Source: Treponema sp. UBA4692 (lineage in GTDB: Bacteria; Spirochaetota; Spirochaetia; Treponematales; Treponemataceae). From it: DNA of 64,000 nucleotides. The stretch covers positions 124,001-188,000 of the forward strand of contig DHKO01000050.1 of NCBI GenBank assembly GCA_002404895.1, in the 5' to 3' direction. Position numbers and translations under genes: made by a program. Below the pieces are notes generated by a model. It did no database searches. It was not told the origin of the DNA and worked only from the letters and a program-made list of their open reading frames with translations. Positions within the stretch are counted from its first letter, which is position 1; the number at the start of each line of letters is the position of its first letter. This document shows positions 7,991 to 16,823 of this stretch, in pieces.

Positions 7991-9616
7991 ATGGCTAAAG
8001 CAAAAAAACGTAAACCAGACTTTTCAAAACCGAAACCTGTCAAAAATGAAAATATTGAGCCGGAATCTAGCGATTCAGAATTGCGAGATTCAGAAAATCA
8101 GGATTTAAAATCCAAGGATTCCGAATCCGCAGAATCAGAATCTCTTCAGGACGATTCTGACGACTGGACACTTTCAGACACAATTGACGCAGAAGAACGC
8201 GAAGAAGCCGCAGCATCTGGATTCAGCAAAAACAAATACTACATAAATCTTCCGCTTGTTGTGATTGCGGGCCGGCCGAACGTCGGAAAATCGACTCTTT
8301 TCAACAGATTCATGAAAAAAAGGCTTGCAATCGTTGACCCGACACCAGGCGTCACTCGCGACCCTGTCGAAGCCACAGCATTTATCACTGGAAAGCCTGT
8401 CCGGCTTGTTGACACTGGCGGCTACAAGCTTGACCGCGACCCGACCAGCCGCGAGTCTGAAATGGACGAGCTTGTCGTTGAAAAATCCGTCGAGATGATA
8501 AAAAAGGCGGACAAAATCCTTCTTCTTCTTGAAGCAGGCGTTATCACCGGCGAGGACGAGGAATTTATCCACTTTTTGCGCCCTTACTGGAACAAGCTGA
8601 TTGTCGCGGTGAACAAATGCGAGGGCGGAAAAGGCGAAGATGTATCTTGGAACTATCTTAAGTACGGATTCAAGGATTTGCTTTTCATTTCCGCTGACCA
8701 CGGCGACCACATCACAGAGCTTGCAAAAAAACTCACCGACGGCCTGGATTTCAGCAAAGTCGAGGAAGGTAGCGAGAATGACCGCCCTATAAAGATTGCG
8801 ATTCTCGGAAAGCCGAACACAGGAAAATCGACTCTTTCAAACCGCCTCACGCACACGGAAAAATCGATTGTAAGCGACTATGCAGGAACAACGCGCGATG
8901 TTGTCGAAAGCGAATTCACTTACGGCGGAAGAAATTTCGAGATTATGGACACGGCAGGAATCCGGCGCAAGAAAAAAGTAAAGGAGAACGTCGAATATTA
9001 CTCCGTGAACCGCGCAATCAAGACGCTTGACAAATGCGATGTCGTATTCCTGATGATTGACTCTCAGGAAGGTCTTTCAGACCAGGACAAAAAAATCTGC
9101 TCTCTCGCCTACGAACGCGGACGCGGAATCATCCTGATTTTGAACAAGTGGGACACGCAGGAGCAGAGCAGAAAAACCTTGAAGAATGCCACCGAATACA
9201 TAAAAATAATGTTCGGGCAGATGAACTGGGCACCGATTATGCCGCTTTCCGCGCTGAAAGGCGAAGGTATCAAGGATTTGATGAACAAGGCAATCGAGCT
9301 TTACACCCAGCTCACACGAAAAGTCGAGACAAGCGCGCTTAACAAGGCTCTCGCCGACTGGCTCTTCCATTATCCGCCGCCGGCAAGCAAGTCGATTCAC
9401 TTCAAGATCAGATATATGACGCAGACAAGCACAAATCCGGTCTCTTTCAGAATTTTCTGCACAAGCCCGGACAATGTTCCTGAAAGCTACGTTACTTACT
9501 TGAAAAATTCCATCAGAAAAGACTTGGGCTTTGACCAGATTCCAATCGAGCTGAATCTAAAGCCGAGCCGCCAGAAATGGGAAAACAGGTTTGACAGCCA
9601 AAGGTTTGACTCTTGA
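7991..9616 (+). CDS. der: Ribosome-biogenesis GTPase Der (EngA) with long N-terminal extension
   Basis: 541 residues with two tandem GTPase domains and a C-terminal KH-like domain, acting in 50S subunit assembly. First G1 motif is GRPNVGKST (from residue 94), second GKPNTGKST; G3 DTGG and DTAG and G4 NKCE and NKWD follow. The family usually begins about 10 residues before the first G1. Here an extra ~84 residues are rich in Ser, Asp, Glu and Lys and are probably disordered. The stop overlaps the TTG start of the next gene. Confidence 0.95.
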   Translation: MAKAKKRKPDFSKPKPVKNENIEPESSDSELRDSENQDLKSKDSESAESESLQDDSDDWTLSDTIDAEEREEAAASGFSKNKYYINLPLVVIAGRPNVGKSTLFNRFMKKRLAIVDPTPGVTRDPVEATAFITGKPVRLVDTGGYKLDRDPTSRESEMDELVVEKSVEMIKKADKILLLLEAGVITGEDEEFIHFLRPYWNKLIVAVNKCEGGKGEDVSWNYLKYGFKDLLFISADHGDHITELAKKLTDGLDFSKVEEGSENDRPIKIAILGKPNTGKSTLSNRLTHTEKSIVSDYAGTTRDVVESEFTYGGRNFEIMDTAGIRRKKKVKENVEYYSVNRAIKTLDKCDVVFLMIDSQEGLSDQDKKICSLAYERGRGIILILNKWDTQEQSRKTLKNATEYIKIMFGQMNWAPIMPLSALKGEGIKDLMNKAIELYTQLTRKVETSALNKALADWLFHYPPPASKSIHFKIRYMTQTSTNPVSFRIFCTSPDNVPESYVTYLKNSIRKDLGFDQIPIELNLKPSRQKWENRFDSQRFDS

Positions 9617-9936
9617 CGTACACAATCGGTGAAGTTGAGGAAATTTCCGGCTTAAAGGCGAACGTTCTCCGTTATTGGGAAACCGTTATTCCGGGCTTTG
9701 CTCCGCGCAAGGACATCGGAGGAAGGCGGTTCTACACGGAGCGCGAGCTTGACATGGTCTTGCGGCTCAAGCATTTAATCTACGTGAAAAAATTCACGAT
9801 TGAAGGCGCGAGAAACGAGATTCTTCACGAGGCCGAAATTTACGAGACAAAGGCCGATGTCATGGACGAAATCCGCGCGCTTAGAACTGAGCTTACAAAT
9901 CTCTACATCACCGTAAAAAAATACCGCCCGAAATAA
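9613..9936 (+). CDS. MerR-family DNA-binding protein, small
   Basis: 107 residues with a MerR winged helix: YTIGEVEEISGLKANVLRYWE and RRFYTERELDMVLRLKHLI. Only a short helical tail follows, with no cysteine-rich or ligand-binding domain, so the inducer is unknown. The start is TTG at 9613, overlapping the der stop as TTGA, with AAGG about 10 nt upstream; no ATG fits the conserved N-terminus. It is probably translationally coupled to der. Confidence 0.8.
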   Translation: MTYTIGEVEEISGLKANVLRYWETVIPGFAPRKDIGGRRFYTERELDMVLRLKHLIYVKKFTIEGARNEILHEAEIYETKADVMDEIRALRTELTNLYITVKKYRPK

Positions 9937-10006
9937 AAAGTCAGAGAAGCGAAAGTTTTGGATTTCAGGAATTTATAAATCAAAGAACAAATTTTTAAGG
10001 GACAAT

Positions 10007-11536
10007 ATGAAAAATCAGTTTTACAAAGATTCATTTTATAAAGATTCAAGAGAAAAAAAATCATCTCAAGGAAAAGCTGCAAGATTCCAATCAGAACGAA
10101 AAATGTCAAATCCGAAATATTCATCAAAATCAGAACCAGAAAGAACAAGATTTGAGCGGACAGAACAAACGCAAAAGCCAGAAAACCACGCAAGAATAGA
10201 CTCGCACGCAAACTGGAAAAACGCGGTAAGGCAGAAAAAAACGGTTTCTACCCGAAAAGAGCTTTTCGACGAAAAATCGATTCCGGAAGACGCGGCAAAA
10301 ATCATCGCGAATTTCGACAAGGTAATCGAAGATGTCATGCATCTTAGCGGAAAGCAGAAAGTAACTTTGCCTGCCGCTGTGAAAAATCTTTCGCATCAGC
10401 TCACAGACGAGCGCGGAACACGCAGGCTTGGCTACATGAACGAGGCGAGCTTTTTAAGCGCGTACGTGAATTATTTTATGTGGTGGAATCTCGTGCGGCT
10501 GTGCCGGCTTTTCGCGAATCTTCCAAAATCCGCATTCAATTTCGATGACGACACAATTGCGCTTGACATCGGAAGCGGTCCGCTCACGATTCCAATCGCT
10601 CTTTGGCTTTCGCGCCCCGAGCTGCGCACAAAAAAAATTGTCTGGTACTGCCTTGACTTAAGCTCGCAAGCCCTTTCACTCGGCGAGGAAATTTATCTTT
10701 CAGTCGCGGCAAAGACAATCGCGGCTGCTGCGGTCTCAAAATCAGAAGACGAAAAAAGTCCTGAGAAAAAAGCGGAAAAAGCATTCGAGCCGTGGAAAAT
10801 AATCAGGGTAAAAGGCTCGCTTGGAACTCCAATCAAGGAAAAAGCCGATTTTGTAACATGCGGAAACACATTCAACGAGATTATCCAGCGGAACGAGATG
10901 CCGACAGATTTCCTCGCGAAAAAATATTCCGGCCAGCTAGTCTCATATCTTAAAGATGAAAAAGATTCCTCAGAAAAAAGACAGAACATTCTTTTGATAG
11001 AGCCAGGAGACCCTCACTCGGCGCGCTTTATCTCGTTGATTCGGAACGCCTTTATAAGGCAGGATTTCAGACCTGTCTCGCCTTGCCCGCATGCAGGGGA
11101 ATGTCCTATGGCAGGAAGAACGGGCGGACGGGCCACAAACGCCAGCGGAAAAAACACAAAGTGGTGCAATTTCGCGTTTTCAACAGACTCCGCCCCGAAA
11201 CCGCTATTGAAACTTTCAGAAAAAGCAGGAATTCCAAAAGAGAGAGCATCTCTTAGCTTTATTTTTGTCTCCCGTGATTCAAATCAGAAAAAAGAAGAGA
11301 AGCAAAAAATTCAAAATCCTGAAAATGAAAAACTCTTCATAAGAATCGCCTCGGACTTTATCAAATTGCCTGAAATTCACCGCTCCGGATATTACGCGTG
11401 CAGCAAATACGGAATGCTGCTCGCAGTTGACGAAAATCACGTTCAGCCGAAAAACGGCGAGCTTTTGCAGATAAGAGCGCCGGAAAATCTTGACGAGCGC
11501 GACCAGAAATCAGGCGCGGCAATTGTGGAAATATAA
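10007..11536 (+). CDS. Rsm22/METTL17-like ribosomal small-subunit protein
   Basis: 509 residues. Residues 1-75 are Lys/Ser/Arg-rich and likely disordered. The middle is a SAM-methyltransferase fold (ALDIGSGPLTIPIALWL near residue 185; VTCGNTFNEI near 285). The C-terminal part has PCPHAGECP (C360, C366), KWCNF (C387) and YYACSKYG (C465). Four cysteines with this C-x5-C...C...C order match the iron-sulfur ligands described for mitochondrial METTL17/Rsm22. Rsm22-family proteins bind the small ribosomal subunit; methyltransferase activity is not established for all. A terminator follows at 11541-11575. Confidence 0.75.
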   Translation: MKNQFYKDSFYKDSREKKSSQGKAARFQSERKMSNPKYSSKSEPERTRFERTEQTQKPENHARIDSHANWKNAVRQKKTVSTRKELFDEKSIPEDAAKIIANFDKVIEDVMHLSGKQKVTLPAAVKNLSHQLTDERGTRRLGYMNEASFLSAYVNYFMWWNLVRLCRLFANLPKSAFNFDDDTIALDIGSGPLTIPIALWLSRPELRTKKIVWYCLDLSSQALSLGEEIYLSVAAKTIAAAAVSKSEDEKSPEKKAEKAFEPWKIIRVKGSLGTPIKEKADFVTCGNTFNEIIQRNEMPTDFLAKKYSGQLVSYLKDEKDSSEKRQNILLIEPGDPHSARFISLIRNAFIRQDFRPVSPCPHAGECPMAGRTGGRATNASGKNTKWCNFAFSTDSAPKPLLKLSEKAGIPKERASLSFIFVSRDSNQKKEEKQKIQNPENEKLFIRIASDFIKLPEIHRSGYYACSKYGMLLAVDENHVQPKNGELLQIRAPENLDERDQKSGAAIVEI

Positions 11537-11540
11537 AAGG

Positions 11541-11577
11541 AAAAGGCGGCCGAGATTGTCGAAGCCGCCTTTTTTGT
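11541..11577 (+). terminator. Intrinsic terminator, probably bidirectional
   Basis: GGCGGC (11545-11550) pairs with GCCGCC (11564-11569), flanked by AAAA and a T-run. It separates the convergent Rsm22-like gene and fadD. Confidence 0.85.
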
Positions 11578-11622
11578 TTTAACCGACAAAATATTGACGG
11601 CGGAGCTTCATAATTTTAAGTT

Positions 11623-13533
11623 TTACTTGAACAGCTTCTTTATTTCAGCCGCGTAAATCTCGTTCACCTTGAAGCGTTTCACCTCGAGTTTCGGAGACAT
11701 TTCCACGCCGACCTCAAACTCCTTTTCAAGAAGCGCAATCTTGTTGATTCTCTCGTAAGACTTGAATCCGTTTTTCGCGTTGATTCTTGTCGCGACCTCA
11801 GTCTCAATCATCCGCTGGACTTCCGGACTTTTCACCATTTCCGTGTAAGTTTTATACGGAAGATTTGTCTCCCTGCAAAAATCCTCGATTTCTGTCTTTT
11901 CAGGAACGATAAGCGCGGCAAGATAACGCTGGTCCTGTCCGACAACAACAGCCGTCTTTATGAATCTTGACTCCTGAATCTTCATCTCGATTGGAGCCGG
12001 CTCAACATTTTCTCCGCCTGTCTGGACGATTGTGTCCTTGATTCTTCCGCGCAGGCAAATTTCATTGTTCACTGTCAAAACCGCGATGTCGCCAGTATTG
12101 AACCAGCCTTTCTCATCGATAACTTTTGCTGTGAGCGACGGCTGCTTGTAATATCCTTTCATCACAGTCGGGCCTTTAAGCTCCAGAACGCCTTTTTTGC
12201 ATTTTCCCAAGTCTTTTCCAGTTTCCGGGTCAACAACACGCGCCGCAAGTTCTCTGATTGGCGCGCCGACATTTCCAAAAATCGGATTCTTAATCGGCTG
12301 AACAGAAACAATCGGAGAAAGTTCTGTAAGACCGTAGCCTTCAACGAGCTTAACGCCAATCGCCCAGAAAAATTTCGAGACGATTGGAGGCAAAGCGCCG
12401 CCGCCAGAAACGCCCGAGCGGAAATTCTTTCCGAGCATCTTTCTGATTTTTCTGAATACAAGAACGCCGCCCAAAAGCTTTATCGGATAGCAGACAAGCC
12501 ACGGAAGAACGAACGCCGGCCACTGCAAAAGCCGCAAATCCATCTTGAATCTTGAGGTCTTCGCAAAAAGAACGCGGTCGAGCTTTGAATGGAAAAGCGC
12601 AATCGCAGTAAAAAAGTTAAAAAGCCTGTTCACAATTCCGCCGGTCTTTCGCATCTTGCGGTAAATTCCATCGTAGACAGACTCGAAAACGCGCGGAACC
12701 GCAGGCAAAACCTGTGGATTCAAAGTCTGCAAGTCAGCGAGAAGAACTGGTCCGACCGGCTTTGAATAGCAAAGGGTCGCGCCCTGGCTCATTACAACGT
12801 ACTCAACCGAACGCTCAAACGCGTGCCAAACTGGAAGAACGAGCAAGCCCCGGTCTCCCGGATAAAGATAAATGCGCTCGTCAATGTCATCAAGCTGCGA
12901 GATAAAGTTTCCATGCGAAAGCATTACGCCCTTCGGCATTCCTGTTGTTCCGGAAGTAAAGATAATGGAAGCCAAATCGTCCCATTTTCCTTTCTCCATT
13001 TCCTCAAGAACTTTTTCAGGATTTTTCTCGTTGTAAGACTTTCCTTTCTCTAAAATTTCGCTGAACGAATAAAGCGTCATTCCGGCGTTTTTCGCCTCGT
13101 CAAAATCTTTCTCGCCCGGCTCTTCAAAGACAATCAAAGTCTTTACAAGAGGAATTTTGTCTTTGATTCCGGCAATCTTCTTAATCTGCGAAGAATTCTC
13201 CACAATCACCATTTTGCACTCGGCAAACGACAAAATATATTCCAAGTCGCCGATTGTCGCGTCGCAGCCACGCGGAACATCAACCGCGCCTAAAGAAAGC
13301 AAAGCCAAATCCGCCTGCTGCCATTCCTTGCGGTTGTCAGAAATCATTCCGATATGCTCTTCGCGCTCAACTCCAATTTCAAGAAGTCCGCCAGCAAAAG
13401 CCAAAACATTGTCATAGGCTTCTTTATAAGTCGTCGGCTCAAAATGTCCGTCAGAAAAGCGGCTCATCTGAAAAGCGATGTCAGGATAACGCTGCACCAT
13501 TTTTCTAAAAAGACGCGGAAGTGTTGTTTCCAT
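11623..13533 (-). CDS. fadD: Long-chain fatty-acid-CoA ligase (AMP-forming)
   Basis: 636 residues of the ANL superfamily: AMP-binding loop FTSGTTGMPKGVMLSHGN, GYGLTELSP, the D-T-G hinge region (GWFNTGD, LRGRIKDTIVQTGGENV) and a C-terminal Lys-containing domain. It activates fatty acids to acyl-CoA or acyl-AMP. Length and layout fit FACS-type long-chain ligases. A Shine-Dalgarno GGAG precedes the ATG. It is divergent from a TetR gene, with an 18-bp palindrome between them, so control by that regulator is likely. No beta-oxidation genes are nearby; the product may feed lipid synthesis from exogenous fatty acids. Confidence 0.9.
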   Translation of the reverse strand: METTLPRLFRKMVQRYPDIAFQMSRFSDGHFEPTTYKEAYDNVLAFAGGLLEIGVEREEHIGMISDNRKEWQQADLALLSLGAVDVPRGCDATIGDLEYILSFAECKMVIVENSSQIKKIAGIKDKIPLVKTLIVFEEPGEKDFDEAKNAGMTLYSFSEILEKGKSYNEKNPEKVLEEMEKGKWDDLASIIFTSGTTGMPKGVMLSHGNFISQLDDIDERIYLYPGDRGLLVLPVWHAFERSVEYVVMSQGATLCYSKPVGPVLLADLQTLNPQVLPAVPRVFESVYDGIYRKMRKTGGIVNRLFNFFTAIALFHSKLDRVLFAKTSRFKMDLRLLQWPAFVLPWLVCYPIKLLGGVLVFRKIRKMLGKNFRSGVSGGGALPPIVSKFFWAIGVKLVEGYGLTELSPIVSVQPIKNPIFGNVGAPIRELAARVVDPETGKDLGKCKKGVLELKGPTVMKGYYKQPSLTAKVIDEKGWFNTGDIAVLTVNNEICLRGRIKDTIVQTGGENVEPAPIEMKIQESRFIKTAVVVGQDQRYLAALIVPEKTEIEDFCRETNLPYKTYTEMVKSPEVQRMIETEVATRINAKNGFKSYERINKIALLEKEFEVGVEMSPKLEVKRFKVNEIYAAEIKKLFK

Positions 13534-13694
13534 AAATTCTCCATAAAAAGTGAACTGGTTTTATTTCGACAGAATTTCAATTTTTGTCAGATTCATCAAT
13601 TATAAGGCTAAAGTAAAGAAAAATCTACATACAATTTATTTTGGATTCTATGATTCAAAAAACTTATCCTTGCGGACATCGGAATTTTAATATA

Positions 13695-13712
13695 AACTAA
13701 TGAATGTTAGTT
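13695..13712. promoter_or_regulatory. Candidate TetR operator
   Basis: Perfect inverted repeat AACTAA-6 nt-TTAGTT between divergent fadD and the TetR gene. It overlaps a TATAAA-like -10 at 13691-13696, where bound repressor would block transcription. Assignment to this regulator is inferred from position. Confidence 0.6.
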
Positions 13713-13763
13713 ATCGATTCTTTCGTATTTTCTATTTTGTCAGTTTGGGCGGGATTATAAAAA

Positions 13764-14429
13764 ATGGCTAAAACAGAAAAGATTACGCGGGAAAAAATCA
13801 TTCTTGCCTTTCTTGAATCTTGTTTTGAAAAAAATGCGGGCGGCACTTCACTTTCGGACGTTGCAGGCAGGCTCGGAATCAAAAAAGCTTCTCTTTACAA
13901 TCACTATGAAAGCAGAGACGCGATGGTTGAGGACACGCTTCGCTGGAGCAGCGAATATATGAAGCGAACTTACTTTATTCCGTCTGACATCGACGCAATT
14001 TCAAGAAAATATTCCGCAGAAACCGTGATGAAAGGAATCGTGAACCGCTGGTTCAAGCTCAACGAGAAAGAGCCGCTTTTCCAGATTTACTCGTTCGTTG
14101 AAAGCGAAAAATATATTTCAAACGCTGCGGCTGAAATCTCCGAGGAAAACAGGGAAAAGCTTATCTCGCAGACAGCGACTGCGTTTCTAAGCCTTTCCGC
14201 GGCAGGAAAAATCGCGCAGATTACAGAGGAAAAGGCAGTTCAGATTTCAAAAATGTACGCAGGAATCGTGATGTCTTTTCTTGACTCGTATCTCACAGAC
14301 AAAAAAATCCAAATCCGCACAAATCCAGAGACAGGCGAAGGCTCGCTTTTTGCTCCGCCGCAGGAAAAAGGAAATCTTGACAACATCGACTCAATCACTG
14401 AAAGATTCTGCGCCTTGCTGAAGCCGTAA
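13764..14429 (+). CDS. TetR/AcrR-family transcriptional regulator
   Basis: 221 residues. The N-terminal helix-turn-helix is clear: GGTSLSDVAGRLGIKKASLYNHYESRDAMV (residues 29-58 in outline). The C-terminal ligand domain is not recognisable beyond being helical. Divergent transcription from the acyl-CoA ligase gene suggests an acyl-CoA or fatty-acid ligand, as in several TetR-type lipid regulators; this is inference. Confidence 0.85.
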   Translation: MAKTEKITREKIILAFLESCFEKNAGGTSLSDVAGRLGIKKASLYNHYESRDAMVEDTLRWSSEYMKRTYFIPSDIDAISRKYSAETVMKGIVNRWFKLNEKEPLFQIYSFVESEKYISNAAAEISEENREKLISQTATAFLSLSAAGKIAQITEEKAVQISKMYAGIVMSFLDSYLTDKKIQIRTNPETGEGSLFAPPQEKGNLDNIDSITERFCALLKP

Positions 14430-14433
14430 AAAA

Positions 14434-14462
14434 TAGACAAATCCTGATTTTAGCTGTATATT
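14434..14462 (+). promoter_or_regulatory. rsmI promoter, leaderless type
   Basis: TAGACA (14434-14439), 17-bp spacer, TATATT (14457-14462), then 6 nt to the GTG start at 14469. No Shine-Dalgarno is present. Confidence 0.7.
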
Positions 14463-14468
14463 ATTGAT

Positions 14469-15188
14469 GTGTCTACTTTATATATCGTTGGAACGCCGAT
14501 TGGAAATCTCGGCGACATAACATTCAGAGCAGTTGAAACTTTCAAGAGTGTTGATGTTGTCGCTGCGGAAGATACAAGGCATACTTTGCAGCTTTTGAAC
14601 CATCTTGAAATAAAAAAGCCGCTGATTTCTTGCCGCTCGCAGAACGAGGAATTCGCGTCTGAAAAAATCATAAAGCTGCTTGATGAAGGCCAGACAGTCG
14701 CGTACGCAAGCGATGCAGGAACGCCGGGAATAAGCGATCCGGGCGCAGTTCTTGCAGGACTGGCGCGAAAAGCTGGACACAATGTTGTTCCGATTCCAGG
14801 ACCGAGCGCGTTTGCAACTTTAGTGAGCGTGGCTGGAGCCGGCGGAAAAACGCTTATTTTTGAAGGATTCCTTTCGCCAAAGCCGGGGAGAAGACGCTCA
14901 CGGCTAATAGAGCTTCTGGCAACTGGAGACGCGGTGGTTTTGTACGAATCTCCGTTCAGGATTCTTAAGCTTTTGACGGATATTGCCGATATTGAAAGCG
15001 AACGGCGCGTTGTTGTCGGCAGAGAGCTGACAAAACTGCACGAAGAGATATTAGAGGGGACTGCGGCAGAAATGCGCGATGAATTCGCTTCAAGAAGCAA
15101 AATCTTGGGAGAATTTGCGGTTTTTATCTCGGGAAACAAATTTTCGTCAAAAAATTCTAAAGATAATGACGAAGATGCCGATAATTAA
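14469..15188 (+). CDS. rsmI: 16S rRNA (cytidine-2'-O)-methyltransferase RsmI
   Basis: 239 residues, SAM-dependent, modifying C1402 of 16S rRNA in E. coli. Family landmarks are YIVGTPIGNLGDITFRA at the N-terminus, AEDTRHT, SDAGTPGISDPG and PGPSAFATLVSVAG. The start codon is GTG, because the conserved N-terminus begins immediately after it. It probably has a leaderless mRNA. A FlgM-like gene follows 21 nt downstream and may be co-transcribed. Confidence 0.95.
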   Translation: MSTLYIVGTPIGNLGDITFRAVETFKSVDVVAAEDTRHTLQLLNHLEIKKPLISCRSQNEEFASEKIIKLLDEGQTVAYASDAGTPGISDPGAVLAGLARKAGHNVVPIPGPSAFATLVSVAGAGGKTLIFEGFLSPKPGRRRSRLIELLATGDAVVLYESPFRILKLLTDIADIESERRVVVGRELTKLHEEILEGTAAEMRDEFASRSKILGEFAVFISGNKFSSKNSKDNDEDADN

Positions 15189-15209
15189 ATTGTAAAAGGC
15201 GGGTTAGCT

Positions 15210-15497
15210 ATGATGATTGGAAAAATAGACAACGTAAATCCTCTTAACAATGTTCAGAATACTCATCGCACATCAGCAAAAGACAGCATTTATTCAACAA
15301 AAGACTCAATTGATGTATCTGACGAGGCGAAAGCGGCTTCTGAGGCTTATTACTTGAATCAGGTTGCCGAGGAAACGCCGGATGTCCGTTCTGACCTTGT
15401 TGCCTCAATCAAAGAAAAAATCAAAGATCCGAACTACTTGAATCAGGCGGTTATCGGCTCTGCGGCTGATAAAATCTTGGCAAGCTTCGGATTCTAG
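15210..15497 (+). CDS. FlgM-like anti-sigma-28 factor
   Basis: 95 residues. A polar N-terminal half (NPLNNVQNTH, SIDVSDEAKAA) and a helical C-terminal half (RSDLVASIKEKIKDPNYLNQ, AADKILASF) match the FlgM layout, where the C-terminus binds the flagellar sigma factor. The R-x-D-x-V-x-x-I-K-x-x-I-x-x-x-x-Y pattern is the best evidence. Start: ATG at 15210 (or the adjacent ATG at 15213) after AAGGCGGG. A terminator follows. Confidence 0.75.
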   Translation: MMIGKIDNVNPLNNVQNTHRTSAKDSIYSTKDSIDVSDEAKAASEAYYLNQVAEETPDVRSDLVASIKEKIKDPNYLNQAVIGSAADKILASFGF

Positions 15498-15573
15498 TTT
15501 TGAGGCAGTTTTAGGAAACCGTTTCAAGAAATGATTTTCTAAGCGAGCGTTTGGATCATTAAAAATTAAAGAA

Positions 15574-15601
15574 GGCGGAGGGCGGCTCCGTCTTTTTTTT
15601 T
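15574..15601 (+). terminator. Intrinsic terminator after the FlgM-like gene
   Basis: GGCGGAG (15574-15580) pairs with CTCCGTC (15586-15592, one G-T pair) over a 5-nt loop, followed by nine to ten T residues. Confidence 0.85.
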
Positions 15602-15666
15602 CGATAAAAAATTTGCGGCTTCAAACAGCAGGCAAAACAAACGATTAAGGAATAAGGAAACGTAAA

Positions 15667-16815
15667 ATGGCGGATTTATCTTTTAAGGTTTCACCGAATA
15701 TTATTCTCGGCTCATATGCGGCAAGCAGAATCGGGCAGTCCGTGATAAAAATCGGAACAAGATTCATGCTGATTTCCGACCCGATTTTAAGGGAAAACGG
15801 CGTTCTTGAAAAAATCACAAAAGCTCTTGAAGACAAGAAAATCGAATATTTTGTTTTTGACGAGCTTTCTGACGGAAGCGACTCGAAAGTCCTTGAGCGA
15901 GCTCTAACGCTTGCAAAACAGTCGCACGTCCACGGAGTAATCGCTTTAGGCGGAGGAAAGCCTATTTCAATCGCGCGCGCGCTTTGCGCTTTCTACAACG
16001 AGGCTCACGACATTTACGATTTTCTGGACGGAGCTTCGCCTGTTACATCTCCGCTCCCGATGATTTGCATTCCGACGACAATCCGCGACGCGTTCGTCTT
16101 TACAGACACAATTCCGCTTGTTGACGCGAGAAGCTCAATTTTAAAGCTGATAAAGGCGCAGAGCGGACTTTGCAGGCTGGTTGTATTCGACCCGACTCTT
16201 TCAAGCACTCTTTCCGAGAACCAGCTTGATTCAATGACGCTCGAGACAATCTGTCTTGCGACGGAAACTTATCTTTCGCAAAAGTCGAATTTTTTCAGCG
16301 ATATGATTGCGGAAAAATCAGCAGCGATTTTAGGATACGCGATAAACGGCGCGGACACGCTCACAGTCACAACACCAAAGGAAGAGCTTCTTTCCCAGGG
16401 CGGCTGCATGGCATCTCTTGCGGCGGCGACATCTTCCGTTGGAATCGCAAGCCTGCTTTCAATGTGCATAAACGCCCGCTACAAAATTTCACGCTCGCTT
16501 GTAACAACGATTCTCTTTCCGTATATGATTGAGGACTGCGCAAACTACAAGGCGGCGAAGCTCGCAAAAATCGCGCGGCTTTTGACTCCGGGGCAGAACG
16601 AGGCAAGCGACGAGGAAGCAATCCGCGCTTTTGCGGAAAATATCCGGCAGAACATCGCAAAGGCAAACCTTCCAGCACGCCTGAAAGATCTTTCAGTCTC
16701 GATTGAGCAGCTTGCGCTCGCGGCGGAAGACGCAGGCCAGCTTGACATTGTGAATTCGCTTCCGAAAAGCATGACGAGCGACGACCTTTTCGCGCTTATA
16801 AAAACGGCTTACTAA
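15667..16815 (+). CDS. Iron-containing alcohol dehydrogenase-like protein lacking metal ligands
   Basis: 382 residues with the group-III (Fe-ADH/glycerol dehydrogenase) fold: GVIALGGGKPISIARAL for the nucleotide loop and CIPTTIRDAF where active enzymes have IPTTAGTGSE. Metal-site landmarks are altered: the usual DALTHAIEAY reads DSMTLETICLAT, the region that normally carries HAMAH reads LLSMCINAR, and the next conserved histidine region reads LFPYMIED. The Asp is retained but the three His appear lost, so dehydrogenase activity is doubtful. The protein looks intact and well conserved in length. It may have a non-catalytic role. An RNA methylase gene starts 8 nt downstream. Confidence 0.7.
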   Translation: MADLSFKVSPNIILGSYAASRIGQSVIKIGTRFMLISDPILRENGVLEKITKALEDKKIEYFVFDELSDGSDSKVLERALTLAKQSHVHGVIALGGGKPISIARALCAFYNEAHDIYDFLDGASPVTSPLPMICIPTTIRDAFVFTDTIPLVDARSSILKLIKAQSGLCRLVVFDPTLSSTLSENQLDSMTLETICLATETYLSQKSNFFSDMIAEKSAAILGYAINGADTLTVTTPKEELLSQGGCMASLAAATSSVGIASLLSMCINARYKISRSLVTTILFPYMIEDCANYKAAKLAKIARLLTPGQNEASDEEAIRAFAENIRQNIAKANLPARLKDLSVSIEQLALAAEDAGQLDIVNSLPKSMTSDDLFALIKTAY

Positions 16816-16823
16816 AAGAAAAA

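Noticed and set aside
13691..13761. Leaderless promoter for the TetR gene
   Set aside because: The TATAAA at 13756-13761 is only 2 nt from the ATG, too close for a -10; transcription more likely starts near the operator.
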